Positions 7,964 to 16,997 of a stretch of 64,000 nt of DNA are shown here, one piece after another. The notes under the pieces are model-generated. The model saw only the letters and a list, made by a program, of their open reading frames with translations, had not been told where the DNA came from and ran no database searches. Position 1 is the first letter of the stretch. The number at the start of each line of letters is the position of its first letter. The DNA comes from Frigidibacter sp037095735 (GTDB taxonomy: Bacteria; Pseudomonadota; Alphaproteobacteria; Rhodobacterales; Rhodobacteraceae). The stretch lies in NCBI RefSeq assembly GCF_037095735.1, contig NZ_JBAWKD010000003.1:186001-250000 (forward strand). The letters run 5' to 3'. Both the position numbers and the translations under genes were made by a program.

Positions 7964-9484
7964 ATGGCCGAGCCAACCAAGATGACCGAACCGCACAAGG
8001 AACCGGCGCCGAAGCTGACCACGACCGCCGGCGCGCCCTGGCCCAACAACCAGGACAGCGAGACGGCAGGCGCGCGCGGCCCGGTGCTGCTGCAGGATTA
8101 CGCGCTGCTCGAGAAGCTCGCCCATCAGAACCGCGAGCGGATCCCGGAGCGCGTCGTCCATGCCAAGGGCTGGGGCGCCTTCGGCACCTTCAAGGTCACG
8201 GGCGACATCTCGAAATACACCAAGGCCAAGGTCCTGCAGCCGGGCGCGGAATGCGAGATGCTGGCGCGCTTCTCGACCGTGGCCGGCGAGGCGGGTGCGG
8301 CCGACCACGAACGCGACGTGCGCGGCTTCGCGCTGAAGTTCTACACCGAGGAAGGCAACTGGGATCTGGTGGGCAACAACACGCCGGTCTTCTTCGTGCG
8401 CGACCCGCTGAAGTTCCCCGACTTCATCCACACCCAGAAGCGCCATCCCCGCACCAACATGCGCGAGCCCTATGCGCAGTGGGACTTCTGGGGCCAGAAC
8501 TTCGAGGCACTGCACCAGGTGACGATTCTGATGTCGGATCGCGGCCTGCCGCAGGACCCGACGCGGATGAACGGCTACGGCAGCCACACCTATTCGTTCT
8601 GGAACGATGCGGGCGAGCGCTACTGGGTGAAGTTCCACTGGAAGACCCAGCAGGGCCACGCGCATTACACCAATGACGAGGCCGCGAAGATCATCGGCGA
8701 GACCCGCGAGGGCTATCAGGAGGCGCTGTTCGGCAAGATCGAGCGCGGCGAGTTCCCGCGCTGGACCCTCCAGGTGCAGATCATGCCCGAGATGGACGCC
8801 GACAAGACGCCCTACGACCCGTTCGACCTCACCAAGGTCTGGCCGCACAGCGACTACCCGCCGATCGAGGTCGGCTACATGGAGCTGAACCGCAACGCCG
8901 ACAACTACTTCGCCCAGATCGAGACCGCGGCCTTCTCGCCCTCGAACAAGGTTCCGGGCATCGGCTACAGCCCCGACAAGATGCTGCAGGCGCGGGTCTT
9001 CTCCTATGCCGATGCGCATCGCTATCGGCTCGGCACGCATTACGAGCAGCTGCCGGTGAACCGTCCGAAATGCCCGGTGCACCACTATCACCGCGACGGC
9101 GCGATGAACTTCGAGGGCTTCAAGGGCGGCAACCCGGATGCCTATTACGAGCCGAACAGCTTCGGCGGCCCGATCGAGGATCCGGGCGCGCAGGAGCCGC
9201 CGCTGCGGATCGAGGGCGTCGCCGCCCGCCAGAAGCACGTCCAGCAGATCGACGACTACACACAGGTGCGGGCGCTGCATGACACGGTGCTGAACGACGA
9301 GCAGCGCCAGCGGCTCTACAAGAACATGGCCGGGACCATGGTCGGCGTGCCCGAGTTCATTCTGGCACGGGTCTTCGGGCATCTGCACAACATCTCGCCG
9401 GCCTATGCCGAGGGCGTGCGCAAGGCGCTGTCGGCCGCGACCGGCGCCCCCGCGCCCGCGCCGGAGTTCGAACCGGCGAAGTGA
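7964..9484 (+). CDS. katA: Catalase, small-subunit haem (clade 3-like) type
   Basis: Monofunctional haem catalase of 506 residues, converting H2O2 to water and oxygen. The distal histidine is H66 in RVVHAKGWGAFG. The catalytic asparagine lies in DLVGNNTPVFFVRD (around 138-139) and the proximal haem tyrosine is Y348 in RVFSYADAHRYRLG. Length and lack of a C-terminal flavodoxin-like domain fit small-subunit enzymes. A long antisense frame covers most of the gene and is a shadow. Divergent oxyR probably controls it; a UUCG-looped terminator follows. Confidence 0.97.
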   Translation: MAEPTKMTEPHKEPAPKLTTTAGAPWPNNQDSETAGARGPVLLQDYALLEKLAHQNRERIPERVVHAKGWGAFGTFKVTGDISKYTKAKVLQPGAECEMLARFSTVAGEAGAADHERDVRGFALKFYTEEGNWDLVGNNTPVFFVRDPLKFPDFIHTQKRHPRTNMREPYAQWDFWGQNFEALHQVTILMSDRGLPQDPTRMNGYGSHTYSFWNDAGERYWVKFHWKTQQGHAHYTNDEAAKIIGETREGYQEALFGKIERGEFPRWTLQVQIMPEMDADKTPYDPFDLTKVWPHSDYPPIEVGYMELNRNADNYFAQIETAAFSPSNKVPGIGYSPDKMLQARVFSYADAHRYRLGTHYEQLPVNRPKCPVHHYHRDGAMNFEGFKGGNPDAYYEPNSFGGPIEDPGAQEPPLRIEGVAARQKHVQQIDDYTQVRALHDTVLNDEQRQRLYKNMAGTMVGVPEFILARVFGHLHNISPAYAEGVRKALSAATGAPAPAPEFEPAK

Positions 9485-9548
9485 CGCGCGCGCAGGCACG
9501 GCCCGGGCGCTTCGAGCCGGACCTTGCGACCCGAACCTTACGACTTCA

Positions 9549-9580
9549 GGGGGCCCTTCGGGGCCCCCGTTCCGTTCCGG
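9549..9580 (+). terminator. katA terminator with UUCG tetraloop
   Basis: GGGGGCCC and GGGCCCCC form a perfect 8-bp stem around TTCG, followed by GTTCCGTTCC. It lies 64 bases after the katA stop. Confidence 0.65.
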
Positions 9581-9584
9581 CGGA

Positions 9585-10153
9585 CCGCGGCCGGGGTCTG
9601 GCGCATTTCGCCATGCTCCGATCAAGCGCCATCGTCCGTGCGCCTTATGGGCGGATCATGCCGATACGCCGCAGAGGCCCTGAGGTGCGTTTCGGGATCC
9701 GCGAACATGGCGCGCGAAGGTCCCGGGCCCGGTCCTGTGACGAGAGGGTGCGCGGAGCGGGTTGGCCCGCCGGCGGGCGCGCGGTCCTTGCAAGCTTCGG
9801 CCCCGGGCCCGCCGACCATGGGCTGGTCCGCATTGGTCGCCAGACCTGACAGGGTGCTCGTCTCCCGACGCCGGGCGCCGGTGTCGCGGACAGATTGCCT
9901 TCTCGCCGGGCAGAGCGGATGCGAGGTCAGCGTCCGATGTGGTCGACCGGCGTGGATATAAGCTGTCGACCCGGACCGATCCCGCACCGCCGATCCTCGC
10001 GAGGTCCCGGCGATGACAGGCAGGCCGCGGCCTGTCGGTCCCGCCCCGAAGCTTCAGGCACGAGGCGTCACGGCAAAGGCCGCAACAGCCCCGCCGTCCG
10101 TCTTGCAGAGATCCGGCGACATCGGGCCGTCGCAGCCCGAAAGTCGCGAGGTG
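9585..10153. other. Gene-free stretch between katA and trmJ
   Basis: About 570 bases with no convincing gene. Frames of 80-145 codons exist on both strands, but their translations are Arg/Pro/Gly/Ser-rich, lack domain features and good ribosome sites, and overlap one another. I see no tRNA or recognisable structured RNA. It may be 3' debris of a lost gene. Confidence 0.5.
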
Positions 10154-10894
10154 TCAGCCGCGGCCGCGCAGAAGCTGGCGCAGCATTCCGTGCAGGGTCT
10201 GCACCTCGGCCCGCGTCAGGCCAAGGCGGAACCAAAGGTTGCGCAGCGACAGGCGCATGCTGTCGGCCTTGGTCTCGGGGAAGAAGAAGCCGGCGGTGTC
10301 CAGCTCGGCCTCGTAATGCTCAGCCAGCTTTTCGATCTCGATCCGGGACGCGGGTTCGGTGCCGGCATATTCCATGCGCTCGGCCACCGCCGGGACCGTC
10401 TGGCGGCGCCATTCATAGGCGGTCAGCAGCACCGCCTGCCCGAGGTTGAGCGAGGGGAAATCCGGGTTCACCGGGACCGAGATCAGGGCGTCGGCGGCGA
10501 TCAGGTCCTCGTTCTCGAGGCCCGCGCGCTCGGGGCCGAACAGGACCGCGACCTTGCGGCCCTCGGCGATCAGGGTGCGGGCCCGCTCCATCGCCGCCTC
10601 GGGGGTGAAGACGGGCTTGGTCAGATCGCGGTTGCGGGCGGTGGTGGCGAAGACATGGTCGCAGTCGCCCACCGCTTCGATCACCGAGGGAAAGACCCCG
10701 GCATTGTCCAGCACCGTGCCTGCGGCGCCCGAGGCCATGGCAACGGCGCGCGGGTTCGGCCAGCCGTCGCGCGGATCGACCAGCCGCATCCGGGTCAGCC
10801 CGAAGTTCAGCATCGCCCGCGCCGCGGCACCGATGTTCTCGCCCATCTGCGGACGGACGAGGACGAAGGCGGGCTGGGTCGGCGGCTGGATCAT
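10154..10894 (-). CDS. trmJ: tRNA (cytidine/uridine-2'-O-)-methyltransferase, TrmJ type
   Basis: SpoU/TrmH-superfamily RNA methyltransferase of 246 residues with the TrmJ arrangement. Motif 1 is ENIGAAARAMLNFG, motif 2 VAVLFGPERAGLENEDL and motif 3 SLNLGQAVLLTAYEW; these form the knotted SAM-binding site. A helical C-terminal extension of about 70 residues supports TrmJ rather than TrmL. It would methylate position 32 of tRNAs. The ATG at 10892-10894 is chosen because the alignment-like start MIQPPTQPAFVLVRPQMGEN begins there. Confidence 0.9.
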   Translation of the reverse strand: MIQPPTQPAFVLVRPQMGENIGAAARAMLNFGLTRMRLVDPRDGWPNPRAVAMASGAAGTVLDNAGVFPSVIEAVGDCDHVFATTARNRDLTKPVFTPEAAMERARTLIAEGRKVAVLFGPERAGLENEDLIAADALISVPVNPDFPSLNLGQAVLLTAYEWRRQTVPAVAERMEYAGTEPASRIEIEKLAEHYEAELDTAGFFFPETKADSMRLSLRNLWFRLGLTRAEVQTLHGMLRQLLRGRG

Positions 10895-11040
10895 CGGGGG
10901 TCCCTCGGGCACTGCGGCGGCTGGGCGCGGCTTAGGGCTCCTTGGCGGGCGAGGCAAGGGAAACGGGCCGGCGTCGCGTGAAAACCGGTGCCCCGGGGAC
11001 TGGCGTCAGAACAGGACCGGCGGCGCGTGGGCCGACCCCA

Positions 11041-11070
11041 AAATGAAACCGGCGGCCCATGGGCCGCCGG
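11041..11070 (-). terminator. dctM terminator
   Basis: A perfect 22-base palindrome at 11049-11070 (each arm CCGGCGGCCCA) is followed on the minus strand by TTTCATTTTG. It lies 20 bases after the dctM stop. Confidence 0.75.
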
Positions 11071-11090
11071 CGGGGATCGTCTGGCAACTG

Positions 11091-13007
11091 TCAGTTCGAC
11101 GGTGCCGGGGGCTGCAGTCCCGGCGGCAGGCCCTGCCCCGGCGCCACCGGCTGCGGGGCCGGTTGTGCGGCGGGCGCGGGCTGGCCCGCAGCCGGCGCCG
11201 GTGCCTGCAGGCCCGGCGGAAGCCCGAGGCCACCGCCCGGCGCAGGCACGCCGCCCGGAGCCGGAGCCGGAGCCGAACCGGGTGCAGCCGCCGGAGCCGG
11301 TGCGCCGCCCAGACCCGGAGGCTGGCCAAGACCGCCACCGAGGCCACCACCGAGGCCGCCACCGAGGCCGCCAAGGCCACCGCCCAGACCGCCACCCAGC
11401 GTCGGCAGCTTGATCTCGACCTTGCTGACGTCGACGACCGGTCCCTTGTAGTGCATGACCATCTGCGGGAAGGCGATCACGATGGCGATCATCACGATCT
11501 GGATGCAGACGAAGGGCACGGCACCCCAGTAGATCTGGCCCGTGGTCACCGGGGCCATGGTCTTGCCGGTCAGACGGTCGATGTAGGGGATCTTCGGCGC
11601 GACCGAACGCAGGAAGAACAGCGCGAAGCCGAAGGGCGGGTGCATGAACGAGGTCTGCATGTTCACGCCCAGGATCACCCCGAACCAGATCAGGTCGATC
11701 CCCAGCTTGTCCGCCGCTGGTGCCAGCAGCGGGACGATGATGAAGGCCAGCTCGAAGAAGTCGAGGAAGAACGCGAGGAAGAACACCAGGATCGAGACGA
11801 CGATCAGGAAGCCCAGCTCGCCGCCCGGCAGCGAGGTCAGCAGGTGCTCGACCCAAACATGGCCGTTCACGCCGTAGAAGGTCAGCGAGAAGACCCGCGC
11901 CCCGATCAGGATGAACATGACGAAGGCCGACAGGCGGGTGGTCGCGGCCAGTGCGCCGTCGATCACGGCGTAGTTCAGCCGGCCCTTCAGCCCCGCGAGG
12001 ATCAGCGCGCCGACCGCGCCCATCGCGCCGCCCTCGGTGGGCGTGGCGATGCCGAGGAAGATCGTGCCGAGCACGAGGAAGATCAGCGCCAGCGGCGGGA
12101 TCAGCACGATGATCACCTGCTGCGCGAGCCGGCTCATCATGTTGATCTTCAGGCCCTTGTCGGCCAGCGCCAGCACGTAGATCACCGCGATGCCCACGAC
12201 CGCGCCCAGGATGTCGGCGTTGTTGCCATGGGTCGGCGTCAGCCAGACATGGGCGCCGTAGGTGATCCCGACACAGAGCACCAGCGCCACCAGAAGCGAG
12301 GTGACGCCCGAGCCCAGCGTCCGCGCCTCGAGCGGCAGCGCCGGCACCATCGCGGGGCGGAAGATCGACAGCAGGAAGATGTAGCCCATGTAGAGCCCGG
12401 TCAGCACCATGCCCGGGATCAGCGCGCCCTTGTACATGTCGCCCACCGACCGGCCCAGCTGGTCGGCCAGGACGATCAGCACGAGGCTCGGCGGGATGAT
12501 CTGCGCAAGGGTGCCCGAGGCCGCGATCACGCCCGAGGCCACGCGCCGGTCATAGCCGTAGCGCAGCATGATCGGCAGCGAGATCAGGCCCATGGCGATG
12601 ACCGAGGCCGCGACGACGCCGGTGGTGGCCGCCAGCAGGGCGCCCACGATGATCACCGCATAGGCGAGACCGCCGCGCACCGGGCCGAAGAGCTGGCCGA
12701 TGGTGTCGAGAAGGTCCTCGGCCATGCCGGATTTCTCCAGCACGATGCCCATGAAGGTGAAGAACGGGATCGCGAGCAATGTCTCGTTGGCGAGAACCCC
12801 TCCCCAGAACCGTTCGGGCAAGGCGTTCAGCAAGGGCCAGCTGAGGTTGATCGCGCCGTTCGACAGCGGCGCCAGCTCGACCCCGATGATGAAGAACAGC
12901 AGGCCGTTGGCGGCCAGCGAGAAGGCGACGGGATAGCCGAGCAGCAGGAAGCCGATCAGCGAGATGAACATGATCGGCGCCATGTTCGAGGCGATGAACT
13001 CCATCAT
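11091..13007 (-). CDS. dctM: TRAP transporter large permease with Gly/Pro-rich C-terminal tail
   Basis: DctM-type 12-TM transport subunit of a TRAP importer for organic acids. Residues 1 to about 530 are typical: NETLLAIPFFTFMGIVLEKS, then ASGTLAQIIPPSLVLIVLAD, GIATPTEGGAMGAVGALIL and NMQTSFMHPPFGFALFFLRS. After the last membrane helix comes a low-complexity tail of about 102 residues. It has LGGG/LGG repeats, three PPGL motifs and Ala-Pro runs, and takes the protein to 638 residues against roughly 430-530 usual. The start ATG overlaps the dctQ stop as ATGA. No DctP binding protein is encoded nearby, so substrate is unknown. Confidence 0.92.
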   Translation of the reverse strand: MMEFIASNMAPIMFISLIGFLLLGYPVAFSLAANGLLFFIIGVELAPLSNGAINLSWPLLNALPERFWGGVLANETLLAIPFFTFMGIVLEKSGMAEDLLDTIGQLFGPVRGGLAYAVIIVGALLAATTGVVAASVIAMGLISLPIMLRYGYDRRVASGVIAASGTLAQIIPPSLVLIVLADQLGRSVGDMYKGALIPGMVLTGLYMGYIFLLSIFRPAMVPALPLEARTLGSGVTSLLVALVLCVGITYGAHVWLTPTHGNNADILGAVVGIAVIYVLALADKGLKINMMSRLAQQVIIVLIPPLALIFLVLGTIFLGIATPTEGGAMGAVGALILAGLKGRLNYAVIDGALAATTRLSAFVMFILIGARVFSLTFYGVNGHVWVEHLLTSLPGGELGFLIVVSILVFFLAFFLDFFELAFIIVPLLAPAADKLGIDLIWFGVILGVNMQTSFMHPPFGFALFFLRSVAPKIPYIDRLTGKTMAPVTTGQIYWGAVPFVCIQIVMIAIVIAFPQMVMHYKGPVVDVSKVEIKLPTLGGGLGGGLGGLGGGLGGGLGGGLGQPPGLGGAPAPAAAPGSAPAPAPGGVPAPGGGLGLPPGLQAPAPAAGQPAPAAQPAPQPVAPGQGLPPGLQPPAPSN

Positions 13008-13621
13008 TTGCGGGGCTCCTTCGCGACATCGGCGCCTTCGGCCATGATCGAGGCGGCGGTGGCCTCGCCCTCAAGCTCGGCCGCGGCATGGGAAGAGACG
13101 AAGGGGTTCGGATCCTCGATCACGCCGCGCATCACCGCGACCTTCTTGATGATCTCAGAGACCCCCTGCAGGAACAGCAGGAAGAAACCGGCCAGAAGCA
13201 GCGCCTTCGAGGGCCAGATGATCAGGCCGCCGGCGTTCGTCGACATCTCGCCCGTGCGGTACGAGAAGGCGACCCAGGGCGTGAAGAAATACAGCATCAG
13301 GATCACGAAGGGCATCAGGAAGACGACATGCCCGAAAAGGTCGATCCAGTGCTGGGTCCGCCGGGACCAGATCCCATAGACGATGTCGATGCGGATATGC
13401 TCGTTCTGTTTTAGCGTATAGGCCGCCGCCAGCAGGAATGCCGCGCCGTACAGGTACCACTGCAGTTCGAGCCAGGCGTTCGACGAGGTGTTGAACACCT
13501 TGCGGACCACCGCGTTGCCGGCGCTGATGACGACGGCCACGAGGATCAGCCACGCCACAGAACGCCCGATGATGTCATTCACGCGGTCGATGCCGCGTGA
13601 CAGGGCCAGTAAGCCGCCCAT
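13004..13621 (-). CDS. dctQ: TRAP transporter small permease
   Basis: DctQ-type 4-TM subunit, 205 residues. SVAWLILVAVVISAGNAVVRK, split by the family Trp-rich segment NAWLELQWYLYGAAFLLA and EHIRIDIVYGIWSRR, is the classical DctQ signature. A hydrophilic tail of about 35 residues follows the last helix. It is first in a two-gene operon, translationally coupled to dctM through an ATGA overlap. Its control region is the roughly 200 bases to its right, containing the CGGTAAG inverted repeat. Confidence 0.92.
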   Translation of the reverse strand: MGGLLALSRGIDRVNDIIGRSVAWLILVAVVISAGNAVVRKVFNTSSNAWLELQWYLYGAAFLLAAAYTLKQNEHIRIDIVYGIWSRRTQHWIDLFGHVVFLMPFVILMLYFFTPWVAFSYRTGEMSTNAGGLIIWPSKALLLAGFFLLFLQGVSEIIKKVAVMRGVIEDPNPFVSSHAAAELEGEATAASIMAEGADVAKEPRK

Positions 13622-13737
13622 CGTCCCCTCCCTTTCGGTTCCTCCGAAACGCCCTCTGACCCCGGGCGAGGCCGGGGTTGGGGCATGGGGTCCATATGAC
13701 GGAAGCGGGCGAATGCGTCAATCTTCGCGCCTGCTAG

Positions 13738-13756
13738 CGGTAAGTTTTTCTTACCG
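13738..13756. promoter_or_regulatory. Inverted repeat between the glucan gene and the TRAP operon
   Basis: Perfect 7-bp arms CGGTAAG and CTTACCG flank TTTTT. The site is about 115 bases upstream of dctQ and 75 bases after the glucan gene stop. It could be an operator for the TRAP operon or part of a weak terminator; no T-run follows on the minus strand, so an operator is favoured. Confidence 0.4.
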
Positions 13757-13829
13757 AATTCGCTGCAGATACAGCTTTACGCCGCGGCAGGATCGCGCGG
13801 CGGTCCGGGCTGGTGCCACTTCCTTGGGC

Positions 13830-15500
13830 TTATGGCGCGATACCGCGCGCCCGGTCGAATTGCCTTGGGTGGATCTGGCCCAGCCAGGTTTCGGTCAGGG
13901 GCGCGCCGTCGCGCGAGAGATAGGCCCGGATATCAGCAGTCTCGACGCCCTCTGCCGAAATGTCGAAGATCAGCCGCCAGCGGTCGGTGCCCACCACGGG
14001 CAGCGCATAGGCCTGTTCCAGCGTTACCCCCGCGGGCAGGCTGACCTCGGGCGTCACCCGGTCGTTCTGGCCAAGTCCCTTGACCGCGGGGCCCTCGAAG
14101 TCGATCGCCACCTTCAGGTGCCCCGGCGGGCGCGGCTGGCCCGGCACCCCGCCCGCGCCGATCCGCGTGGCCACGGTGCGCGCCAGCGCATTGGTCTGCG
14201 GCACCCGGTCGAGCCAGTGCAGGTTGTAGCGGAATTCATGCTCGGCACCGGCAGCCGGCGGGCTTGCCGGATTCCAGAAGGCGACGATGTTGTCATAGAT
14301 CTCGTCGTCGGTCGGGATCTCGACCAGCTGCACCTGCCCCGGCCCCCAGTCGCCCAGCGGCTCGATCCAGACCGAGGGGCGGCGATCGTAGAACACCCCG
14401 TCGTCCTGGTAGTTCTCGAAGGCGCGGTCGCGCTGCACAAGACCGAAGCCGCGCGGGTTTTCCGTGACGTAGCTGGACGTCACCACGCGCGGCGGGTTGT
14501 TCAGCGGCCGCCAGACCTGCTCGCCCGAACCCATGACCATCATCAGCCCGTCGGTGTCGTGGATCTCTGGCCGCCAGTCGAAGCCGACGAGACGGTTGGT
14601 CTCGGAATACCAATACATCGAGGTCAGCGGGCCGATCCCCACCCGCTCGACCGGCTGGCGGAAGAAGAGCCGCGCGGTGATCTCCATCACCTGCCCTGCG
14701 CCCTCGGTGTTTGCCGTCACCATCCGGTAGGCGCCGGCGACCGAGGGGCCATCCATCAGCGCGTGGATGATCACGTCGGCCGGCCGCCCGGCGACGGTGG
14801 TGCCCGCGGGCGGCACCTCGAGGTGGAATTCGCTGAAGCGCGGGAATTCCTCGGGGATCGACATGCCCGAGTTCAGCGCGATGCCGCGGGCGGACTGGCC
14901 GTACTGGCGCAGGGCCCCGTCGGTGCGGAAATAGGCACCGCCCAGGAAGCTGATCCAGTCGGTCTTCAGATCGGGCCGCATCAGGCGGAAGCCCGCGAAG
15001 CCCAGCCCCTCGGTCAGGGCATGGGCGGGGCTGTCCTCGGGCATCTCGAAGAAGCGCTCGTCATAAAGCACCTCGCGCGCCTGCCCATCCTGCACCACCG
15101 TTATCGCCACCGGCGCGCGGAAGAAGGTGCCGAGGTGGAAGAACTGCACCGGCACCTCTCCGGCCCCGACCGTGGTTTCGGGGCGGAAGCGGATGCGCCA
15201 ATGCGCGTCATAGTCGATCTTCGCCAGCACCTCGGGCTGCGCCACAACCGGCGGCGCATAGGGCTGCGCCGCAAGCTCGCGGGCCCGGGCGGCGAGCGCG
15301 TCGAAGCTGAAGGGCTGCGGCGCGCCGAAGGCCGGGACGAAGCCCGCGTCGGCGTCGGCCGATTCCGCCTGCGCCCCGCCGGTCCCGAAGCCCGTCAGCC
15401 CGGCCGCGGCCAGCAGCGCTAGGGCCTGGCGGCGGTCGAACCCCTCCGCAGGCGACGGCGATGCGATGAAAGGGGCGGTGCGGGGAGGGAGAGGGCGCAA
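13830..15500 (-). CDS. Periplasmic glucan biosynthesis protein, MdoG/OpgG-OpgD family
   Basis: Protein of 556 residues for osmoregulated periplasmic glucan synthesis. The N-terminus carries a twin-arginine signal: FDRRQALALLAAAGLTG then a GGAQAE cleavage region near residue 45. The mature part holds family stretches such as GFRLMRPDLKTDWISFLGGA, PRGFGLVQRDRAFENYQDD and RPSVWIEPLGDWGPGQVQL. The Tat signal favours OpgD over OpgG. The start is TTG with GGAG at good spacing; an internal start is possible. No glucosyltransferase (opgH) gene is adjacent. Confidence 0.88.
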   Translation of the reverse strand: MRPLPPRTAPFIASPSPAEGFDRRQALALLAAAGLTGFGTGGAQAESADADAGFVPAFGAPQPFSFDALAARARELAAQPYAPPVVAQPEVLAKIDYDAHWRIRFRPETTVGAGEVPVQFFHLGTFFRAPVAITVVQDGQAREVLYDERFFEMPEDSPAHALTEGLGFAGFRLMRPDLKTDWISFLGGAYFRTDGALRQYGQSARGIALNSGMSIPEEFPRFSEFHLEVPPAGTTVAGRPADVIIHALMDGPSVAGAYRMVTANTEGAGQVMEITARLFFRQPVERVGIGPLTSMYWYSETNRLVGFDWRPEIHDTDGLMMVMGSGEQVWRPLNNPPRVVTSSYVTENPRGFGLVQRDRAFENYQDDGVFYDRRPSVWIEPLGDWGPGQVQLVEIPTDDEIYDNIVAFWNPASPPAAGAEHEFRYNLHWLDRVPQTNALARTVATRIGAGGVPGQPRPPGHLKVAIDFEGPAVKGLGQNDRVTPEVSLPAGVTLEQAYALPVVGTDRWRLIFDISAEGVETADIRAYLSRDGAPLTETWLGQIHPRQFDRARGIAP

Positions 15501-15789
15501 TTGTCACTCCAAGGTCGCCGGGCGGGGTGCCCGAGGGTCGGCCGGGATGGCAGCCCCCGAGAATGTCGCCCGGTTTCGCGGGATTGCAAGGCAGCGCCCC
15601 TGACAACCGCGCGACAGGGGCGCGAGCGAGCCGCGTGAGAGCGCGCACGGGCACGTGTCACGAAACTGTTGCAATTGCCCCGATCTCTGCGATTTGATCG
15701 CTGTCACAATACCGACGTGAACACACGTTAGGCAGCGCCGTCGGGACATTTCAGCCCGCCGCTTCTGCCGCATCGACAGGGAGTTATCG

Positions 15790-16896
15790 ATGAAATCCGC
15801 CCGCAGCCTCACGGCCCTTGTGACCCTTGGCGCCCTCCTCGGCTCGACCGCGATCGCCAACGCGCAGTCGCTGGCCGAAATCGAAGCCGCCGCCAAGAAG
15901 GAAGGCATGCTCACCACGATCGCCCTGCCCCATGACTGGTGCGGCTATGGCGCGGTCATCGACGGCTTCAAGAAGAAGTACCCCGAGATCACCGTCAACG
16001 AGCTGAACCCCGACGCGGGCTCGGCCGACGAGCTTGAGGCGATCCGCGCCAACAAGGGCAACACCGGCCCGCAGGCCCCGGACGTGATCGACGTCGGCTT
16101 CTCGTTCGGCCCGCAGGCCAAGACCGAGGGCCTGACCCAGCCCTACAAGGTCTCGACCTGGGACGAGATCCCGGACGAGGTGAAGGACGCCGACGGCCAC
16201 TGGTATGGCGACTATTACGGCGTTCTGTCGTTCATGGTGAACAAGGACCTCGTGTCCGAGATCCCGACCGACTGGGCCGACCTGCTGAAGTCGGACTATG
16301 CCGGCGCCGTGGCGCTGGCGGGTGACCCGCGCGCCTCGAACCAGGCGATCCTGGGCGTTCTGGCCGCGGGCATGGGCAAGGGCGCGGCCGCGGGCGAGGC
16401 CTCGGGCACCGCGGGCCTCGACTACTTCGCCGAGCTGAACAAGGCCGGCAACTTCGTCCCGGTCATCGGCAAGGCCGGCACGCTGGCGCAGGGTGCGACC
16501 CCGATCGTCATCACCTGGGACTACAACGCGCTTGCGGGCCGCGACACGCTGAACGGCAACCCGCCGGTGGAAGTGGTCGTGCCGAAGACCGGCGTCGTCG
16601 CCGGTGTCTACGTCCAGGCGATCTCGGCCCACGCGCCGCATCCGAACGCCGCGAAGCTGTGGATGGAATACCTCTACAGCGACGAGGGTCAGCTCGGCTG
16701 GCTGAAGGGCTACTGCCACCCGGCGCGCTTCAACGCGATGGCCGCCGCCAAGAAGATCCCGGCCGAGCTGCTCGAGGCGCTGCCGCCGGCCGCCGCCTAC
16801 GAGGCCGCCGTGTTCCCGACCCTGGCCGAGCAGGAGGCCAACAAGGCCGCCGTCACCGCCGGCTGGGACAAGGTCGTGGGCGCCAACGTCCAGTGA
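15790..16896 (+). CDS. ABC transporter substrate-binding protein (family 1)
   Basis: Periplasmic binding protein of 368 residues with a Sec signal (residues 1-26, cleavage after IANA). The mature chain has the type II binding-protein fold seen in polyamine, iron and 2-aminoethylphosphonate importers: LPHDWCGYGAVIDGFKKKYP near the start, DVIDVGFSFGPQAK, and WYGDYYGVLSFMVNKDLV. It heads a four-gene operon with two permeases and an ATPase. GGGAG precedes the ATG. The 289-base gap upstream is shared with the divergent glucan gene and is relatively AT-rich at 15660-15720. Substrate cannot be fixed from sequence. Confidence 0.92.
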   Translation: MKSARSLTALVTLGALLGSTAIANAQSLAEIEAAAKKEGMLTTIALPHDWCGYGAVIDGFKKKYPEITVNELNPDAGSADELEAIRANKGNTGPQAPDVIDVGFSFGPQAKTEGLTQPYKVSTWDEIPDEVKDADGHWYGDYYGVLSFMVNKDLVSEIPTDWADLLKSDYAGAVALAGDPRASNQAILGVLAAGMGKGAAAGEASGTAGLDYFAELNKAGNFVPVIGKAGTLAQGATPIVITWDYNALAGRDTLNGNPPVEVVVPKTGVVAGVYVQAISAHAPHPNAAKLWMEYLYSDEGQLGWLKGYCHPARFNAMAAAKKIPAELLEALPPAAAYEAAVFPTLAEQEANKAAVTAGWDKVVGANVQ

Positions 16897-16904
16897 TGCC
16901 TGCC

Positions 16905-16932
16905 CCGCGCGCGCCTGACCGGGCGCGCGCGG
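16905..16932 (+). terminator. Intercistronic hairpin after the binding-protein gene
   Basis: Perfect 11-bp arms CCGCGCGCGCC and GGCGCGCGCGG lie 9 bases after the stop, with a 6-base loop and no T-run. This kind of hairpin typically protects the binding-protein message and partly attenuates the downstream permease genes. Confidence 0.6.
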
Positions 16933-16997
16933 ACCCTTCCGCGACCGGGCGACAGAACCCGGCACCGCCGCCCTCCTGATCGCCGGGGACCGATCCG

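Noticed and set aside
7892..9625. Long minus-strand frame across katA
   Set aside because: The plus strand encodes a complete catalase with all catalytic residues; the reverse frame is its mirror.
9524..9987. Overlapping 120-145-codon frames on both strands after katA
   Set aside because: No ribosome site, no domain, low-complexity Arg/Pro/Gly composition, mutually overlapping.
10446..13379. 977-codon plus-strand frame over trmJ and the TRAP genes
   Set aside because: Shadow; TrmJ, DctM and DctQ on the minus strand have full motifs and proper overlaps.
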